From positions 62,001 through 126,000 of the forward strand of contig NZ_LMOG01000017.1 of NCBI RefSeq assembly GCF_001423495.1: a stretch of 64,000 bases of DNA, in the 5' to 3' direction. Below, one piece after another: positions 55,561 through 64,000 of this stretch (within the stretch, counting starts at the first letter, position 1; the number at the start of each line of letters is the position of its first letter). The stretch is from Xanthomonas sp. Leaf131 (GTDB lineage: Bacteria > Pseudomonadota > Gammaproteobacteria > Xanthomonadales > Xanthomonadaceae). The translations under genes were made by a program, and so were the position numbers. Below the pieces are notes generated by a model that was not told the DNA's origin, searched no databases, and saw only the letters and a program-made list of their open reading frames with translations.

Positions 55561-55604
55561 GCATGCATCAGCGCTCGCGTGTAACGGCGAGCGCCGATGT
55601 ATGC
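55561..55604 (+). terminator. Large hairpin after the S9 peptidase gene
   Basis: Arms 55561-55578 and 55587-55604 pair at 16 of 18 positions, including GCGCTCGC/GCGAGCGC, around an eight-base loop. It lies 37 bases past the stop and 88 bases before the end of the convergent dehydrogenase gene. No clean T-run follows, so it may stabilise both mRNA ends. Confidence 0.5.
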
Positions 55605-55691
55605 ACTTCTGGCATTCGAAAGACACTGCACGCAGAAGCCACCTCGAAGCGCGATATCTCGAGGGATGTATCGAAGCCTGGTGCTTCTTGG

Positions 55692-56903
55692 CTAATGTTG
55701 CCCGCTCTCTCTGGAAGCCTCTCGATCAAGACCGGTCGACCACACTGCACCGTCGGGATCCAGCTCGGTGTTTTTCATTTCCTCGGCACGCCAACCGAAA
55801 CCGCAGATGGCCAACGGGCCGTCCTGCAGGCCATCCAGACCTAGCGCGTGTTCGATATCCACCTCGTTGATTGCCGAGGTGACAAACGCTCCTAGCCCCA
55901 GGTCGGTCGCGCTCAGATAGAGCGTCTGTGCAATATGGCCCACGTCCAGGATCATCGCGCGGTAAGCCTTGGCATGGTTGCGATACTTCCAGAAACTGCG
56001 TAAGAACCGCGGCACCAGAATCAACAGCACCGGCGCATCGGCGAACCAGTGCTGACCGGACACGGCCCTGCGTGCGAAGTCCGCAAGCGGCTGCGCGGGC
56101 GGGGACAAGGGTTGCAACGCGTGGTCGAGCGGGCGGTAATGATAAAGGCCGCTCGCCATTCCCTCGACACGCTGCACCAGCAGATAGGTTTCGGTGGGAT
56201 GCAGGCTACCTCCCGATGGCACCGGCTTCTTCAGGAATGCGGTGTCGTGCCCCACCTCGACCCGCGCGCTCGCCATGACGCTGCGTTCGAGCATCTGGGC
56301 CAGTAACGCGCGTGATAGTGGGCGCTGCATGTCGAAATTGCGGCAGGTCACACGACGTGCCAACAGTTGATCGAAGGTGCCCGGGGTTGCGCGAGGCAAC
56401 GCGATTCGAGCTTCGGCGCCTCCTTCGCCGCGGTTCACGACCTCCGCCGGTGGCGCACCCAGGTGCTCCACCATGCCCTCTGCAGTGGTGAGGCCTTGCG
56501 CCTCCATCGTCGCCACGCTGTCCTCGCCCTTCCAACGCGCGAAGCGGTGCCACAACGCGGCCAGGGGCCACCAACGCTGCTGCTGCACCCGCTCGTCGTT
56601 GTGGCGATGCCCTGCGTGCTCCGGTTGATCGCTGATCGCAAGGCCCTGCTCGATCAGACGCGCCAGCCAGGCCGGTGGCGGTTGCATCATCTGATCGACG
56701 GGTTGCCAGCGCGAAGGACTCAGCTCGCTCAGCCACTCGCGCTCGGCGGTTCCGACTTCTACTTCTGCATCGAGATGCGGCGCAAGCGCCAGCCATCGTG
56801 TGCGCCGACGCAACCCATCGCCACCGGCAAGGAGTCGGGCAAGATCGAACACCGCATCGTCGCGAAGTTCGAAGAACAGCGTGGCACAGCGACGTATCTG
56901 CAT
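55692..56903 (-). CDS. SagB-type dehydrogenase, putative peptide maturation enzyme
   Basis: The 403-residue protein has an FMN nitroreductase-like C-terminal domain of the SagB/ThcOx group. RRVTCRNFD (residues 183-191) and VPSGGSLHPTETYLL (228-242) bind flavin, and IAQTLYLSATDLGLGAF belongs to the helix at the active site. The first 160 residues are a separate module, possibly for peptide binding. SagB-like enzymes oxidise azolines to azoles in modified peptides. In xanthomonads a subgroup is called putative peptide maturation dehydrogenase because it lies by a small peptide gene, as here, 92 bases away on the opposite strand. No cyclodehydratase is nearby. Confidence 0.82.
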   Translation of the reverse strand: MQIRRCATLFFELRDDAVFDLARLLAGGDGLRRRTRWLALAPHLDAEVEVGTAEREWLSELSPSRWQPVDQMMQPPPAWLARLIEQGLAISDQPEHAGHRHNDERVQQQRWWPLAALWHRFARWKGEDSVATMEAQGLTTAEGMVEHLGAPPAEVVNRGEGGAEARIALPRATPGTFDQLLARRVTCRNFDMQRPLSRALLAQMLERSVMASARVEVGHDTAFLKKPVPSGGSLHPTETYLLVQRVEGMASGLYHYRPLDHALQPLSPPAQPLADFARRAVSGQHWFADAPVLLILVPRFLRSFWKYRNHAKAYRAMILDVGHIAQTLYLSATDLGLGAFVTSAINEVDIEHALGLDGLQDGPLAICGFGWRAEEMKNTELDPDGAVWSTGLDREASRESGQH

Positions 56904-56995
56904 GGGGACATCTCAAGGACGCATGAACACGGTCGATATTGTGTCAGCTCTCTTCTCACGCCATGCACCATCCCCTCCACTCTGAAGGCAAGACC

Positions 56996-57331
56996 ATGAC
57001 CGACTCCGACAATGCCCACTCTCCGCTCGATGCATCCATTGCCGACAAGCTGCTGGAGCTGCTGGCAAGCGACGACGACTTCCGCGAGCGCTTTCAGTGC
57101 AATCCGGCGCAGGCGCTCGCCCAGATCGGCGCAACCGGCGCGCGCGACGACGACAGCGTCCCCAGTGCGGGAGAGCCCTACTTCTGCATGACCACCAATC
57201 AGCTCGCCTCGAAGGAAGACATTGCGCTGGCGCGCGCCGAGCTGCAAAGCTACCTCACCGAAAAAACCAATCACACTGTCATTTTCGCCTTCGAATCCGA
57301 GAGCATCCGCTCCACTCTGCTGCGCAAATAA
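56996..57331 (+). CDS. Putative modified peptide precursor (nitrile-hydratase-leader-like)
   Basis: The 111-residue product has a leader-like N-terminal region in which LLASDDDFRERFQCNPAQAL (about residues 22-41) resembles the conserved nitrile hydratase alpha-type leader used by ribosomal natural products. It is followed by a polar core region with C64 and many Ser and Thr residues (YFCMTTNQLAS, TEKTNHTVIFAFESESI). AAGG seven bases before the ATG marks the start. It is divergent from the SagB-type enzyme and convergent with, and overlapping, the cyclase gene. Family names in databases treat this trio as a putative peptide modification system. The mature product is unknown. Confidence 0.75.
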   Translation: MTDSDNAHSPLDASIADKLLELLASDDDFRERFQCNPAQALAQIGATGARDDDSVPSAGEPYFCMTTNQLASKEDIALARAELQSYLTEKTNHTVIFAFESESIRSTLLRK

Positions 57332-59931
57332 GCGGGCAGACGCGAGACAGGCCACGCGCGTACAAACGCCTGCGCCTGTTCGCGTGCCTCCTGGGTACGG
57401 CCGAGCGCGTACAGCGACTCGGCCATCCACAGCTGAGCCAGGCGCGCATCCGCCACATTGAGCGGCTGCAGCGTCTGCGACGCGTTCGCCTCGATGTAGG
57501 CACGCCCGCGATGGAGAGATAGCCAACGCGCTTGTTGCAGCGCTTCGGCATGTCGCCCGCTGTCGCTCAGCAAGGTGTACAGCGCAACGCGTGTCTGGAA
57601 AAGATCGTCGTCGCCAATTGGAAGGCGGGCAACTGCGGCCGCGCGGTTGCCCGTCAGTGCCAGATGTTGGGCTTCGACGATCGCGCGCAGGTCGGCAAGT
57701 ACCGGCGTTTCATGTGCGAGCGCCGGTTTGATCGCGGCAAGCGCACGTGCGGTCAGGCGATCGTCGCCGTTGCGCTGTGCCTGGCTGGCGAGGATCAAGA
57801 CCATTGCGGCGCTGTCCTGCAGATTCACTGTTGCCGAGCCATCGTCGATGACCGCCGATACCAGCCGATCGAACGTCGGCTTGAGTACCGCTGCCGTCGA
57901 CATGGCGGGGTCGGTCACTGCATCCATGCCTGCTGTAATCACCGAGAACTGGCGGTAATTGAAATCGTCGCCCTGCTTGCTACGCATCAGGCCTTGTGCG
58001 ATCGCGGCGCGCGCCGCGCCCCAGTCGGCCTGATCGATCGCGATGCTGGTGCGATCGATCAACGGCACCACATCGTCGTTGGCGTAGCCGTTCTGCACGA
58101 TCTTGTCGAGCGCCTGCTGTGCATCGGCATAGCGATTCAACACCGCAAGCGCGTTCGCTTGACGCCGCAGCGGACCGGCGCGATCGGCATCGCCGGGATT
58201 GGCAAAACGCTGCAACGCCGCTTGGGCTTTTCCCTGCGCCAGCAGAATTCGTCCGACCCGGTCGGCTGCGATTGCGCGTAGCGGATCTTGCGGAACATCG
58301 GCCGCCTGCGCATACGGCAACGCGTCGGCAAAACGATTGGCCACGAACAGGTGCCACGATGCATTCGCGGTGCCGGCAAAATTGTCCGGATACAGCGACG
58401 CCAAGGTTCTCCACAGCGTCAATGCCTTGTCGGGTGCAAGCAGCTCGGCCGCCCATGCATCCAGATAGAGTTGATCGCGCTGCGGTAAGCGTTGGCGGAA
58501 CCGGATCGCATTCTCCAGATAGGGAAGCGCGCTACGGCGATCGGAAACCGCCACTTTGATGCGTGCCGCTCCCAGATAAGCGAGCGCGAACTCCGGATCT
58601 ATTCCCACCGCGCGTTCGAACAGTTCCAGGCCTTCTTTCCATTGGCCTTTCGCCGTTGCGTCGACCCCAAGGGCATACGCCCGCAGCGCATCCAGGCTGG
58701 AGGTGGTCACGGCAGGTAACGGCATCGAATTCTTGTCGATCGAGGCCACCACCTCACCCAGGCCCTGCCTGAGCTTGCGGGTGACCTGATCCACCGAGGA
58801 CAGTGCCGATGGCAAGCCATCGCCTTGCACGAACTCCGAATAGACCGTGGTCTGGGTACGTGGATCGACCAACTCCACACTGAAGCGAAGCTTGCCCCCG
58901 ACCTCGGCCACGGTCGGCAACAGCACTGCGCTGGCACCATCGCGCAATGCCACTTCCGAGGCGATGGCGCGATCGACAGCCACGCGATCCGGATCGCGCT
59001 TCATCCGGGTCATGGTGTCGCGCACTTTCATATCGCTCAGGACATTGACGTAGCGCGACTGCTCCAGGCTGATGCGTAGCGCCTGCTCCAGCGAGCTGTC
59101 GAGCAGTGTATTGCCGGTCAGATTGCGCAAGTCGCCCACCACCACCCAGCCGCGCTCGGCGAAGGCGATCGCCGGCTCGGCACGGGTGAAAAACCATACC
59201 GACACACAGACAGTGGCGACCACTAACGTTTCCGCCAGCAGCGCCGCCGGCCGCCGCCACAACGGAATATCCCGCCATGCCTTGGGCGAATGCTTGGGCG
59301 CGCGCAATGGCGTGACATCGATCTCGCCGACCTCGTAAATCTCCATCGGCGTGGGCACGCCCTTGAAGCGCCAGCGGCCGTGGGACTTCCACAAGATGCG
59401 TTCGCCGCGATCGCCCAGTTCGCGCGCCGCGCGATGCGTCAACGACTCGGCCACCGCCGACAACAGGATCTGCCCGGGCCGTGCCATCGACATCAGGCGC
59501 GCGGCGGTGGGCTTGGCCAGGCCTTCGACTTCCAGCGGTTTGGCGCCGATGCTCACGGCTTCGTCGCTGTTGCGCCAGGTCAGCACTTCGCCCACGTGCA
59601 GACCCTGGCGCGCACGCAGCGTCAGCGTGCGGGCATCGCCCATCGCCTTGAGTCCGCGTGCGTAATCCAGGGCGAAACCAAGACCATCGATAGGGCGGTC
59701 GAACAGCAGCAACAGCCCGTCCGAGCGGTCGATCAGACGTCCGCGCCATTGCTGCTGCAGTTTGACCACCAGCCGATCGTGCTCGCGGAACAATGCCGCA
59801 GCCGCGTTATCACCGATGCGTTCGACCAGCGCGGTGGAATCGCACAGATCGGTCAACAGCAAGGTGCGCAGACGCGGCGCCTGGATCGCTTCCGACGACG
59901 CATCCTTGCGTGCGTGGGTGCGAGCGCTCAT
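57271..59931 (-). CDS. Class III nucleotidyl cyclase with membrane segment and TPR region
   Basis: The 886-residue protein has an N-terminal class III cyclase domain (LLLTDLCDSTALVERIGD, metal-ligand D28; IDRSDGLLLLF, D71). One membrane helix follows near residues 228-249, and then a TolB/FlgO-like region (VVVGDLRNLTGNTLLDSSLE). TPR-like helices run to the end. A neighbouring cNMP-binding GGDEF gene makes it the likely counterpart of the X. campestris guanylyl cyclase XC_0250, which produces cGMP. Database families of similar proteins are named peptide modification system cyclases. Its last 61 bases overlap the peptide gene on the opposite strand. Confidence 0.85.
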   Translation of the reverse strand: MSARTHARKDASSEAIQAPRLRTLLLTDLCDSTALVERIGDNAAAALFREHDRLVVKLQQQWRGRLIDRSDGLLLLFDRPIDGLGFALDYARGLKAMGDARTLTLRARQGLHVGEVLTWRNSDEAVSIGAKPLEVEGLAKPTAARLMSMARPGQILLSAVAESLTHRAARELGDRGERILWKSHGRWRFKGVPTPMEIYEVGEIDVTPLRAPKHSPKAWRDIPLWRRPAALLAETLVVATVCVSVWFFTRAEPAIAFAERGWVVVGDLRNLTGNTLLDSSLEQALRISLEQSRYVNVLSDMKVRDTMTRMKRDPDRVAVDRAIASEVALRDGASAVLLPTVAEVGGKLRFSVELVDPRTQTTVYSEFVQGDGLPSALSSVDQVTRKLRQGLGEVVASIDKNSMPLPAVTTSSLDALRAYALGVDATAKGQWKEGLELFERAVGIDPEFALAYLGAARIKVAVSDRRSALPYLENAIRFRQRLPQRDQLYLDAWAAELLAPDKALTLWRTLASLYPDNFAGTANASWHLFVANRFADALPYAQAADVPQDPLRAIAADRVGRILLAQGKAQAALQRFANPGDADRAGPLRRQANALAVLNRYADAQQALDKIVQNGYANDDVVPLIDRTSIAIDQADWGAARAAIAQGLMRSKQGDDFNYRQFSVITAGMDAVTDPAMSTAAVLKPTFDRLVSAVIDDGSATVNLQDSAAMVLILASQAQRNGDDRLTARALAAIKPALAHETPVLADLRAIVEAQHLALTGNRAAAVARLPIGDDDLFQTRVALYTLLSDSGRHAEALQQARWLSLHRGRAYIEANASQTLQPLNVADARLAQLWMAESLYALGRTQEAREQAQAFVRAWPVSRLPAYLRSRVERMLSDSKAKMTV

Positions 59932-59934
59932 TGC

Positions 59935-61011
59935 TCAGCTATTGCCCGACGCAAGCGTGCTGCTCGATGCAAGCGTGTTGTCCGCCGCAAGCACTTCGTG
60001 CATGCACAGCACGTTGCCGCCCTGGCGCTTGGCTTCGTACAGCGCGCTATCGGCCAGCGTGTACCAGTCGTTCCATGCTGCATCCGCATCGATCATGCAC
60101 AGGCCCACGCTGACCGAACAACCCTGCTCGCTCTGGCCGTTGCCCAGGCGCGCTTCCACCGCGCGCACAATGCAATCGCCGATGTGATGCAGCAGTTCCT
60201 GCGTGCCCTGCGCCACCAGGACGCAAAACTCATCGCCACCGAGACGACAGGCAAGGTCGCCGTCGGCGATCACCGAGCGCAGTGCGTGGGCGACGTTCTG
60301 CAGCACGCGGTCGCCGGCGAGATGGCCGTAGTCGTCGTTGATGCGCTTGAAGCGGTCGCAGTCGATCAGGATCAGGCCCACACCGGGCACGCCGCCGGCG
60401 CGTCGGCATTCCTGCAGATGCAGCGCCAGACCACGGCGGTTGTGCAGGCCGGTGAGCTCGTCGGTGCGGCTCAGTTCTTCGGTGTGGTTGAGCTGGTGCG
60501 AGGTGACGTAGAGATTGTCCAGCGCCGCTTCCAGATCGTGGTTGCGGCGGCGTAGCTGACGGATCAGCAACTGCTCGTTGTTGACCACGCGCACGATGGA
60601 GCGGCGCAGAAAATGCGCCACCATCGAGGGGTCATGATCGACCAGGCGTTGAAAATCCTCGTGCGCCAGTTCGATCAGGCGGCTATCGGTCGATGCGCTG
60701 GCGCCGGCACTGCGTGCGTGGTCGCCGATCAGCAAACCGAGTTCGCCGAAGAATTCGCCCGGGCCCAGATGCTTGAGCATCAGGTCTTCGCCGAAATCCA
60801 GATCGATCTGGCCACTGACCACGATGAACATCTGCGTGCCCACTGCGCCGCGCTCGAACAACGCCTGGCCAGCGGCCAACTCGCGCGCACGGCCGAAGCG
60901 GGCGAAAAACGCCAGCTCTTCAGCGGTCATCAACGCATGTAGCCCGTCGGACAGCGTTTTGGCAACGCTCCCAGTCGGTTCGACTGCGCCGGCAGTGTTG
61001 TGGCAAGTCAT
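59935..61011 (-). CDS. Cyclic-nucleotide-binding GGDEF diguanylate cyclase
   Basis: The 358-residue protein has an N-terminal cNMP-binding domain (GEFFGELGLLIGDHARSAG, about residues 85-103). A coiled connector leads to a GGDEF domain (LIDCDRFKRINDDYGH, then RLGGDEFCVLV with the motif at 258-262). It lacks the RxxD inhibitory site, which reads ADGD instead. The linked cyclase matches the X. campestris XC_0249/XC_0250 pair, in which cGMP stimulates cyclic di-GMP synthesis and so influences virulence and biofilm traits. AGGA about eight bases before the ATG at 61011 supports this start over 61080. It ends three bases before the cyclase start, so the two are co-transcribed. Confidence 0.92.
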   Translation of the reverse strand: MTCHNTAGAVEPTGSVAKTLSDGLHALMTAEELAFFARFGRARELAAGQALFERGAVGTQMFIVVSGQIDLDFGEDLMLKHLGPGEFFGELGLLIGDHARSAGASASTDSRLIELAHEDFQRLVDHDPSMVAHFLRRSIVRVVNNEQLLIRQLRRRNHDLEAALDNLYVTSHQLNHTEELSRTDELTGLHNRRGLALHLQECRRAGGVPGVGLILIDCDRFKRINDDYGHLAGDRVLQNVAHALRSVIADGDLACRLGGDEFCVLVAQGTQELLHHIGDCIVRAVEARLGNGQSEQGCSVSVGLCMIDADAAWNDWYTLADSALYEAKRQGGNVLCMHEVLAADNTLASSSTLASGNS

Positions 61012-61132
61012 CCCAATTCCTAAGGCCGACCTGCAGCGTCGGCCTGCGGCATCATCGTACATGAGCGTTTTGTTCAGCACCAGGTCACACTAATTCTCAT
61101 CACGAACGAGACAAAATGACGGGTGCGAGACC

Positions 61133-61162
61133 AAAAAAGAGGGCCCGGTTTCCCGGGCCCTC
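61133..61162 (-). terminator. Rho-independent terminator of aceA
   Basis: On the minus strand GAGGGCCCGG pairs with CCGGGCCCTC around a GAAA loop (61139-61162) and is followed by six Ts (61138-61133). This is a textbook terminator 41 bases past the aceA stop. Confidence 0.92.
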
Positions 61163-61202
61163 CGCCCCTCCCAGGGCCACATGCGGACGAGGTGCGAGCG
61201 CT

Positions 61203-62498
61203 CTACGCCGCTTTTTCGCTGTGAAACTGCTCTTCCTCGGTCGACCCGCGCAGCGCGGTGGTGGACGACTGCCCTTGCTGAATCGCCTGCGTTACCGCAT
61301 CGAAGTAACCGGTCCCCACCTCGCGCTGATGCTTGACTGCCGTGAAGCCGATGTCGGCGGCGGCGAATTCGGCCTGCTGCAGCTCGACGAAGGCGCTCAT
61401 CTGGCGGCGTGCGTAGCCGTGCGCCAGATGGAACATGCCGTAGTTCAGGGCATGGAAGCCGGCCAGGGTGATGAACTGGAATTTGTAGCCGTAGCTCGCC
61501 AGCTCGGTCTGGAATTTGGCGATGGTGGCGTCGTCCAGGTGCTTCTTCCAGTTGAAGCTCGGCGAGCAGTTGTAGGCCAGCAATTTGCCCGGGAACTTGG
61601 CATGGATGGCATGCGCGAAGGCGCGCGCAAATTCCAGATCCGGCTTACCGGTCTCGCACCAGATCAGATCCGCATATGGTGCGTACGCCAGCCCGCGGCT
61701 GATCGCCTGATCCAGCCCGTTGCGGGTCTTGAAGAACCCTTCGACCGTGCGCTGCCCGGTGGTGAACGGCTGATCGTTGACATCCACATCGCTGGTGATC
61801 AGATCAGCCGCTTCGGCATCGGTGCGTGCGATCAACAAGGTGGGCACGCCCAGCACATCGGCCGCCAGACGCGCAGCGTTCAACTTCTCGATCGCCTCGC
61901 GCGTGGGCACCAGCACCTTGCCGCCCATGTGGCCGCACTTTTTCACCGATGCCAGTTGATCTTCGAAATGCACGCCGGCCGCGCCGGCTTCGATCATGGC
62001 CTTCATCAGCTCGAAGGCATTGAGCACGCCGCCGAAACCGGCTTCGGCATCGGCCACGATGGGCTGCAGGAAGTCGATCTCGTCGTTGCCTTCGGCGTGG
62101 TGCAATTGATCGGCACGCAGCAAGGTGTTGTTGATGCGCTTGACCACTGCCGGCACCGAATCGGCCGGATACAACGATTGGTCCGGGTACATCTGCCCGG
62201 CCAGATTCGCATCGGCGGCCACCTGCCAGCCAGACAGATAAATCGCCTTCAATCCGGCCTTGACCTGCTGCATCGCCTGATTGCCGGTCAACGCGCCCAG
62301 CGCATTGACGAACGGCGTGGTGTGCAGCGAGGCCCACAACTTGTCCGCACCCAGCCGTGCCAGCGAATGCTCGACATGCACGGTGCCGCGCAAGCGCACC
62401 ACATCGGCGGCGGTGTAGTTGCGGGTGATACCGGTCCAGCGCGGGTTGTTGCTCCAATCTTGCTGAATCTGTTCGGCGGTCTGCAGTGTGTTGCTCAT
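61203..62498 (-). CDS. aceA: Isocitrate lyase
   Basis: The 431-residue TIM-barrel enzyme splits isocitrate to glyoxylate and succinate. The catalytic loop is KKCGHMGGK (C188), with VHFEDQ before it and the [11 protein letters not shown] and [12 protein letters not shown] segments after it. GGAG eight bases before the ATG fixes the start. It lies downstream of aceB on the same strand, with 187 bases between, and ends in a strong terminator. The two genes form the glyoxylate shunt for growth on acetate or fatty acids. Confidence 0.97.
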   Translation of the reverse strand: MSNTLQTAEQIQQDWSNNPRWTGITRNYTAADVVRLRGTVHVEHSLARLGADKLWASLHTTPFVNALGALTGNQAMQQVKAGLKAIYLSGWQVAADANLAGQMYPDQSLYPADSVPAVVKRINNTLLRADQLHHAEGNDEIDFLQPIVADAEAGFGGVLNAFELMKAMIEAGAAGVHFEDQLASVKKCGHMGGKVLVPTREAIEKLNAARLAADVLGVPTLLIARTDAEAADLITSDVDVNDQPFTTGQRTVEGFFKTRNGLDQAISRGLAYAPYADLIWCETGKPDLEFARAFAHAIHAKFPGKLLAYNCSPSFNWKKHLDDATIAKFQTELASYGYKFQFITLAGFHALNYGMFHLAHGYARRQMSAFVELQQAEFAAADIGFTAVKHQREVGTGYFDAVTQAIQQGQSSTTALRGSTEEEQFHSEKAA

Positions 62499-62685
62499 GG
62501 TGCGTTCTCCTGGCAGGGATACAGCGGGTGCAGCGAAGAAGGAATGGCGCTGTGCGCGGGGCATGGCATAGCCGTCGTTGCGCGCGTGAACGCAATCGGG
62601 CGATGTACTGCGTTGTCGTAATGGGTTGCGTTGAAGGGTTGCGGCGACAGCGCGCGTTCCGTGGCGTGTCGCTGCAGCGTTGTGA

Positions 62686-64000
62686 TCAATCGATCAGGCG
62701 ATACGCCGGCACGGTGAGGAAGTCGGCCAGCGCATCGCTGCGGCTGAGTGTTTCCAGCAAGGCAATCGCGGCGTCGATGCGCGCGGCGCCCGGCAGTGCG
62801 CTGGTCGCGCCGAGGCGCGTCGGCAGCGCACGCAACGCGGCCTGCAACAGCGGCTGATCGATGGCAGTGCCGTCGTCCAGATGCTGGCCGTGATGCAACC
62901 ACTGCCACAGCTGCGCGCGGCTGATTTCTGCAGTGGCGGCGTCTTCCATCAGGTTGTGGATCGGCACGCAGCCATTGCCATCCAGCCAGGCGGCCAGGTA
63001 ACGCACACACACTTCGACATTGCCTTCGAAGCCGGCGCGGGTGACGTTGCCCGGCGAAGGGGCGATCAACATCTCGCGCGTCACCTGCACGTCGTTGCGC
63101 AGGACATGATGCTGATGCGCAGTGGGCATGTGCTCGTCGAACAGCTTCATCGCCACCGGAATCAAGGCCGGGTGCGCTACCCAGGTGCCGTCATGCCCGG
63201 CGGTGACTTCGCGCAACTTGTCGGCACGTACGCGCGCCATCGCCTGCTCGTTGGCGGCTTCGTCGTGATTGATCGGAATCTGCGCGGCCATACCGCCCAT
63301 CGCATGCGCGCCACGGCGATGGCAGGTCTTGATCAACAGCTCCGAATACGCCTTCAAAAACGGCTGGGTCATGGTGACCTGGCCACGCTCGGGCAGCACG
63401 CGATCGCGATGTGCACGGAAGGTTTTCAGGTACGAAAAGATGTAATCCCAGCGCCCGCAGTTCAGCCCGACGATGCGATCGCGCAGCGCGTGCAGGATTT
63501 CGTCCATCTCGAACACCGCCGGCAGCGTTTCGATCAGCACGGTCACCTTGATCTGCCCATGCGGCAGGCCGAGCATCGCTTCGATATGCGCCAGCGCGGT
63601 TTCCCAAAGCGCAGCTTCTTCCATGTTCTGCAGCTTGGGCAGGTACAGATACGGGCCACGGTCCTTGGCCAGCAGCGCGCGGCCGTTATGGAAGGCGAAC
63701 ACCGCCGCATCGAACAGGCCACCGGCCAGCGGCTGGCCATCGATGAGCACGTGCTTCTCGTCCAGATGCCAGCCACGCGGGCGCACGATCAGCACCGCAC
63801 GCTCGTCTTCCGGGCGCAGCGCGTAGTGCTTGCCGTTGGGCGCATCGAAGCTGAGATCGCCACGCACCGCAGCGGCTAGCGTGCGCTGGCCGGCCAGCAG
63901 GTTGCGCCAGGTCGGCGCGGTGGAATCCTCGAAGTCGGCCATGAACACCTTGGCGCCGGAGTTCAACGCGTTGATGACCATCTTCGGATCGGTGGGGCCG
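62686..64000 (-). CDS. aceB: Malate synthase A, 3' part
   Basis: The gene enters from beyond the right edge of the window, so the N-terminal codons are missing. About 438 residues are present. Family marks are [64 protein letters not shown] and [17 protein letters not shown] (acetyl-CoA site). The enzyme joins glyoxylate and acetyl-CoA to malate. It precedes aceA and is probably co-transcribed with it, although a separate aceA promoter in the 187-base gap is possible. Confidence 0.95.
   Translation of the reverse strand, partial: GPTDPKMVINALNSGAKVFMADFEDSTAPTWRNLLAGQRTLAAAVRGDLSFDAPNGKHYALRPEDERAVLIVRPRGWHLDEKHVLIDGQPLAGGLFDAAVFAFHNGRALLAKDRGPYLYLPKLQNMEEAALWETALAHIEAMLGLPHGQIKVTVLIETLPAVFEMDEILHALRDRIVGLNCGRWDYIFSYLKTFRAHRDRVLPERGQVTMTQPFLKAYSELLIKTCHRRGAHAMGGMAAQIPINHDEAANEQAMARVRADKLREVTAGHDGTWVAHPALIPVAMKLFDEHMPTAHQHHVLRNDVQVTREMLIAPSPGNVTRAGFEGNVEVCVRYLAAWLDGNGCVPIHNLMEDAATAEISRAQLWQWLHHGQHLDDGTAIDQPLLQAALRALPTRLGATSALPGAARIDAAIALLETLSRSDALADFLTVPAYRLID

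Overview
The window is chromosomal DNA from a GC-rich gammaproteobacterium, almost certainly a Xanthomonas. The ohrR-ohr pair has the Xanthomonas-type cysteines (OhrR C22/C127, Ohr C61/C125). A urate hydroxylase of the HpyO type, first characterised in X. campestris, sits inside a purine operon. A class III cyclase lies next to a cNMP-binding GGDEF protein, the arrangement of the cGMP signalling pair described in X. campestris pv. campestris. Short intergenic palindromes and tandem repeats typical of the genus are scattered through the non-coding gaps. I see no tRNA, rRNA, CRISPR array, prophage or insertion sequence. Most long antisense ORFs are shadows caused by GC-rich third codon positions.

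Layout. 1-3.1 kb: the N-terminal part of an S9 peptidase, then an Asp-nucleophile alpha/beta hydrolase divergent from a LysR regulator, with a perfect LysR-type palindrome between them. 3.4-6.2 kb: a secreted DUF3011 protein, an HxlR regulator divergent from a DoxX / NAD(P)-binding pair, and a small frameshifted gene. 6.4-8.9 kb: a NepI-like exporter and a LysR regulator. 9.5-15.6 kb: a tightly overlapping seven-gene operon (allC, pucG, puuE, hpxZ, uraD, hpyO, uraH) covering urate to glycine plus oxalurate. 15.7-22.2 kb: yehS, three long palindromic repeats, a chemoreceptor, hrpB, and a duplicated hrpB 3' end followed by a palindromic repeat element. 22.3-33.7 kb: an Oar-like TonB-dependent receptor, rluE, an exported methyltransferase-like protein, two aldo/keto reductases, an MDR reductase and several small or lipoprotein genes.

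33.7-41.5 kb: ohrR-ohr with its operator, zapE with a DUF1963 gene, an EamA transporter, a probably frameshifted exported protein, and a zinc-stress pair (ZigA GTPase / MerC-like protein) divergent across one Zur-like palindrome. 41.6-47.4 kb: an ExeM-type nuclease, a membrane-anchored cytochrome c, and an iron-linked cluster (DUF4198, DUF3649, PepSY, DUF3325) behind a Fur-like box. 47.6-53.3 kb: a TetR regulator, with a coding-like in-frame extension past its stop codon, divergent from the leucine/isovalerate genes liuA, liuB and liuD. 53.4-55.5 kb: an S9 peptidase lipoprotein.

55.7-61.0 kb is the most unusual region. A SagB-type dehydrogenase, a nitrile-hydratase-leader-like small peptide, a class III nucleotidyl cyclase with a membrane segment and TPR region, and a cNMP-binding GGDEF protein lie together. 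This looks like a ribosomally made, modified peptide system wired to cGMP and cyclic di-GMP signalling. 61.1-64.0 kb: the glyoxylate shunt genes aceA (with a textbook terminator) and aceB, which is cut by the window end.
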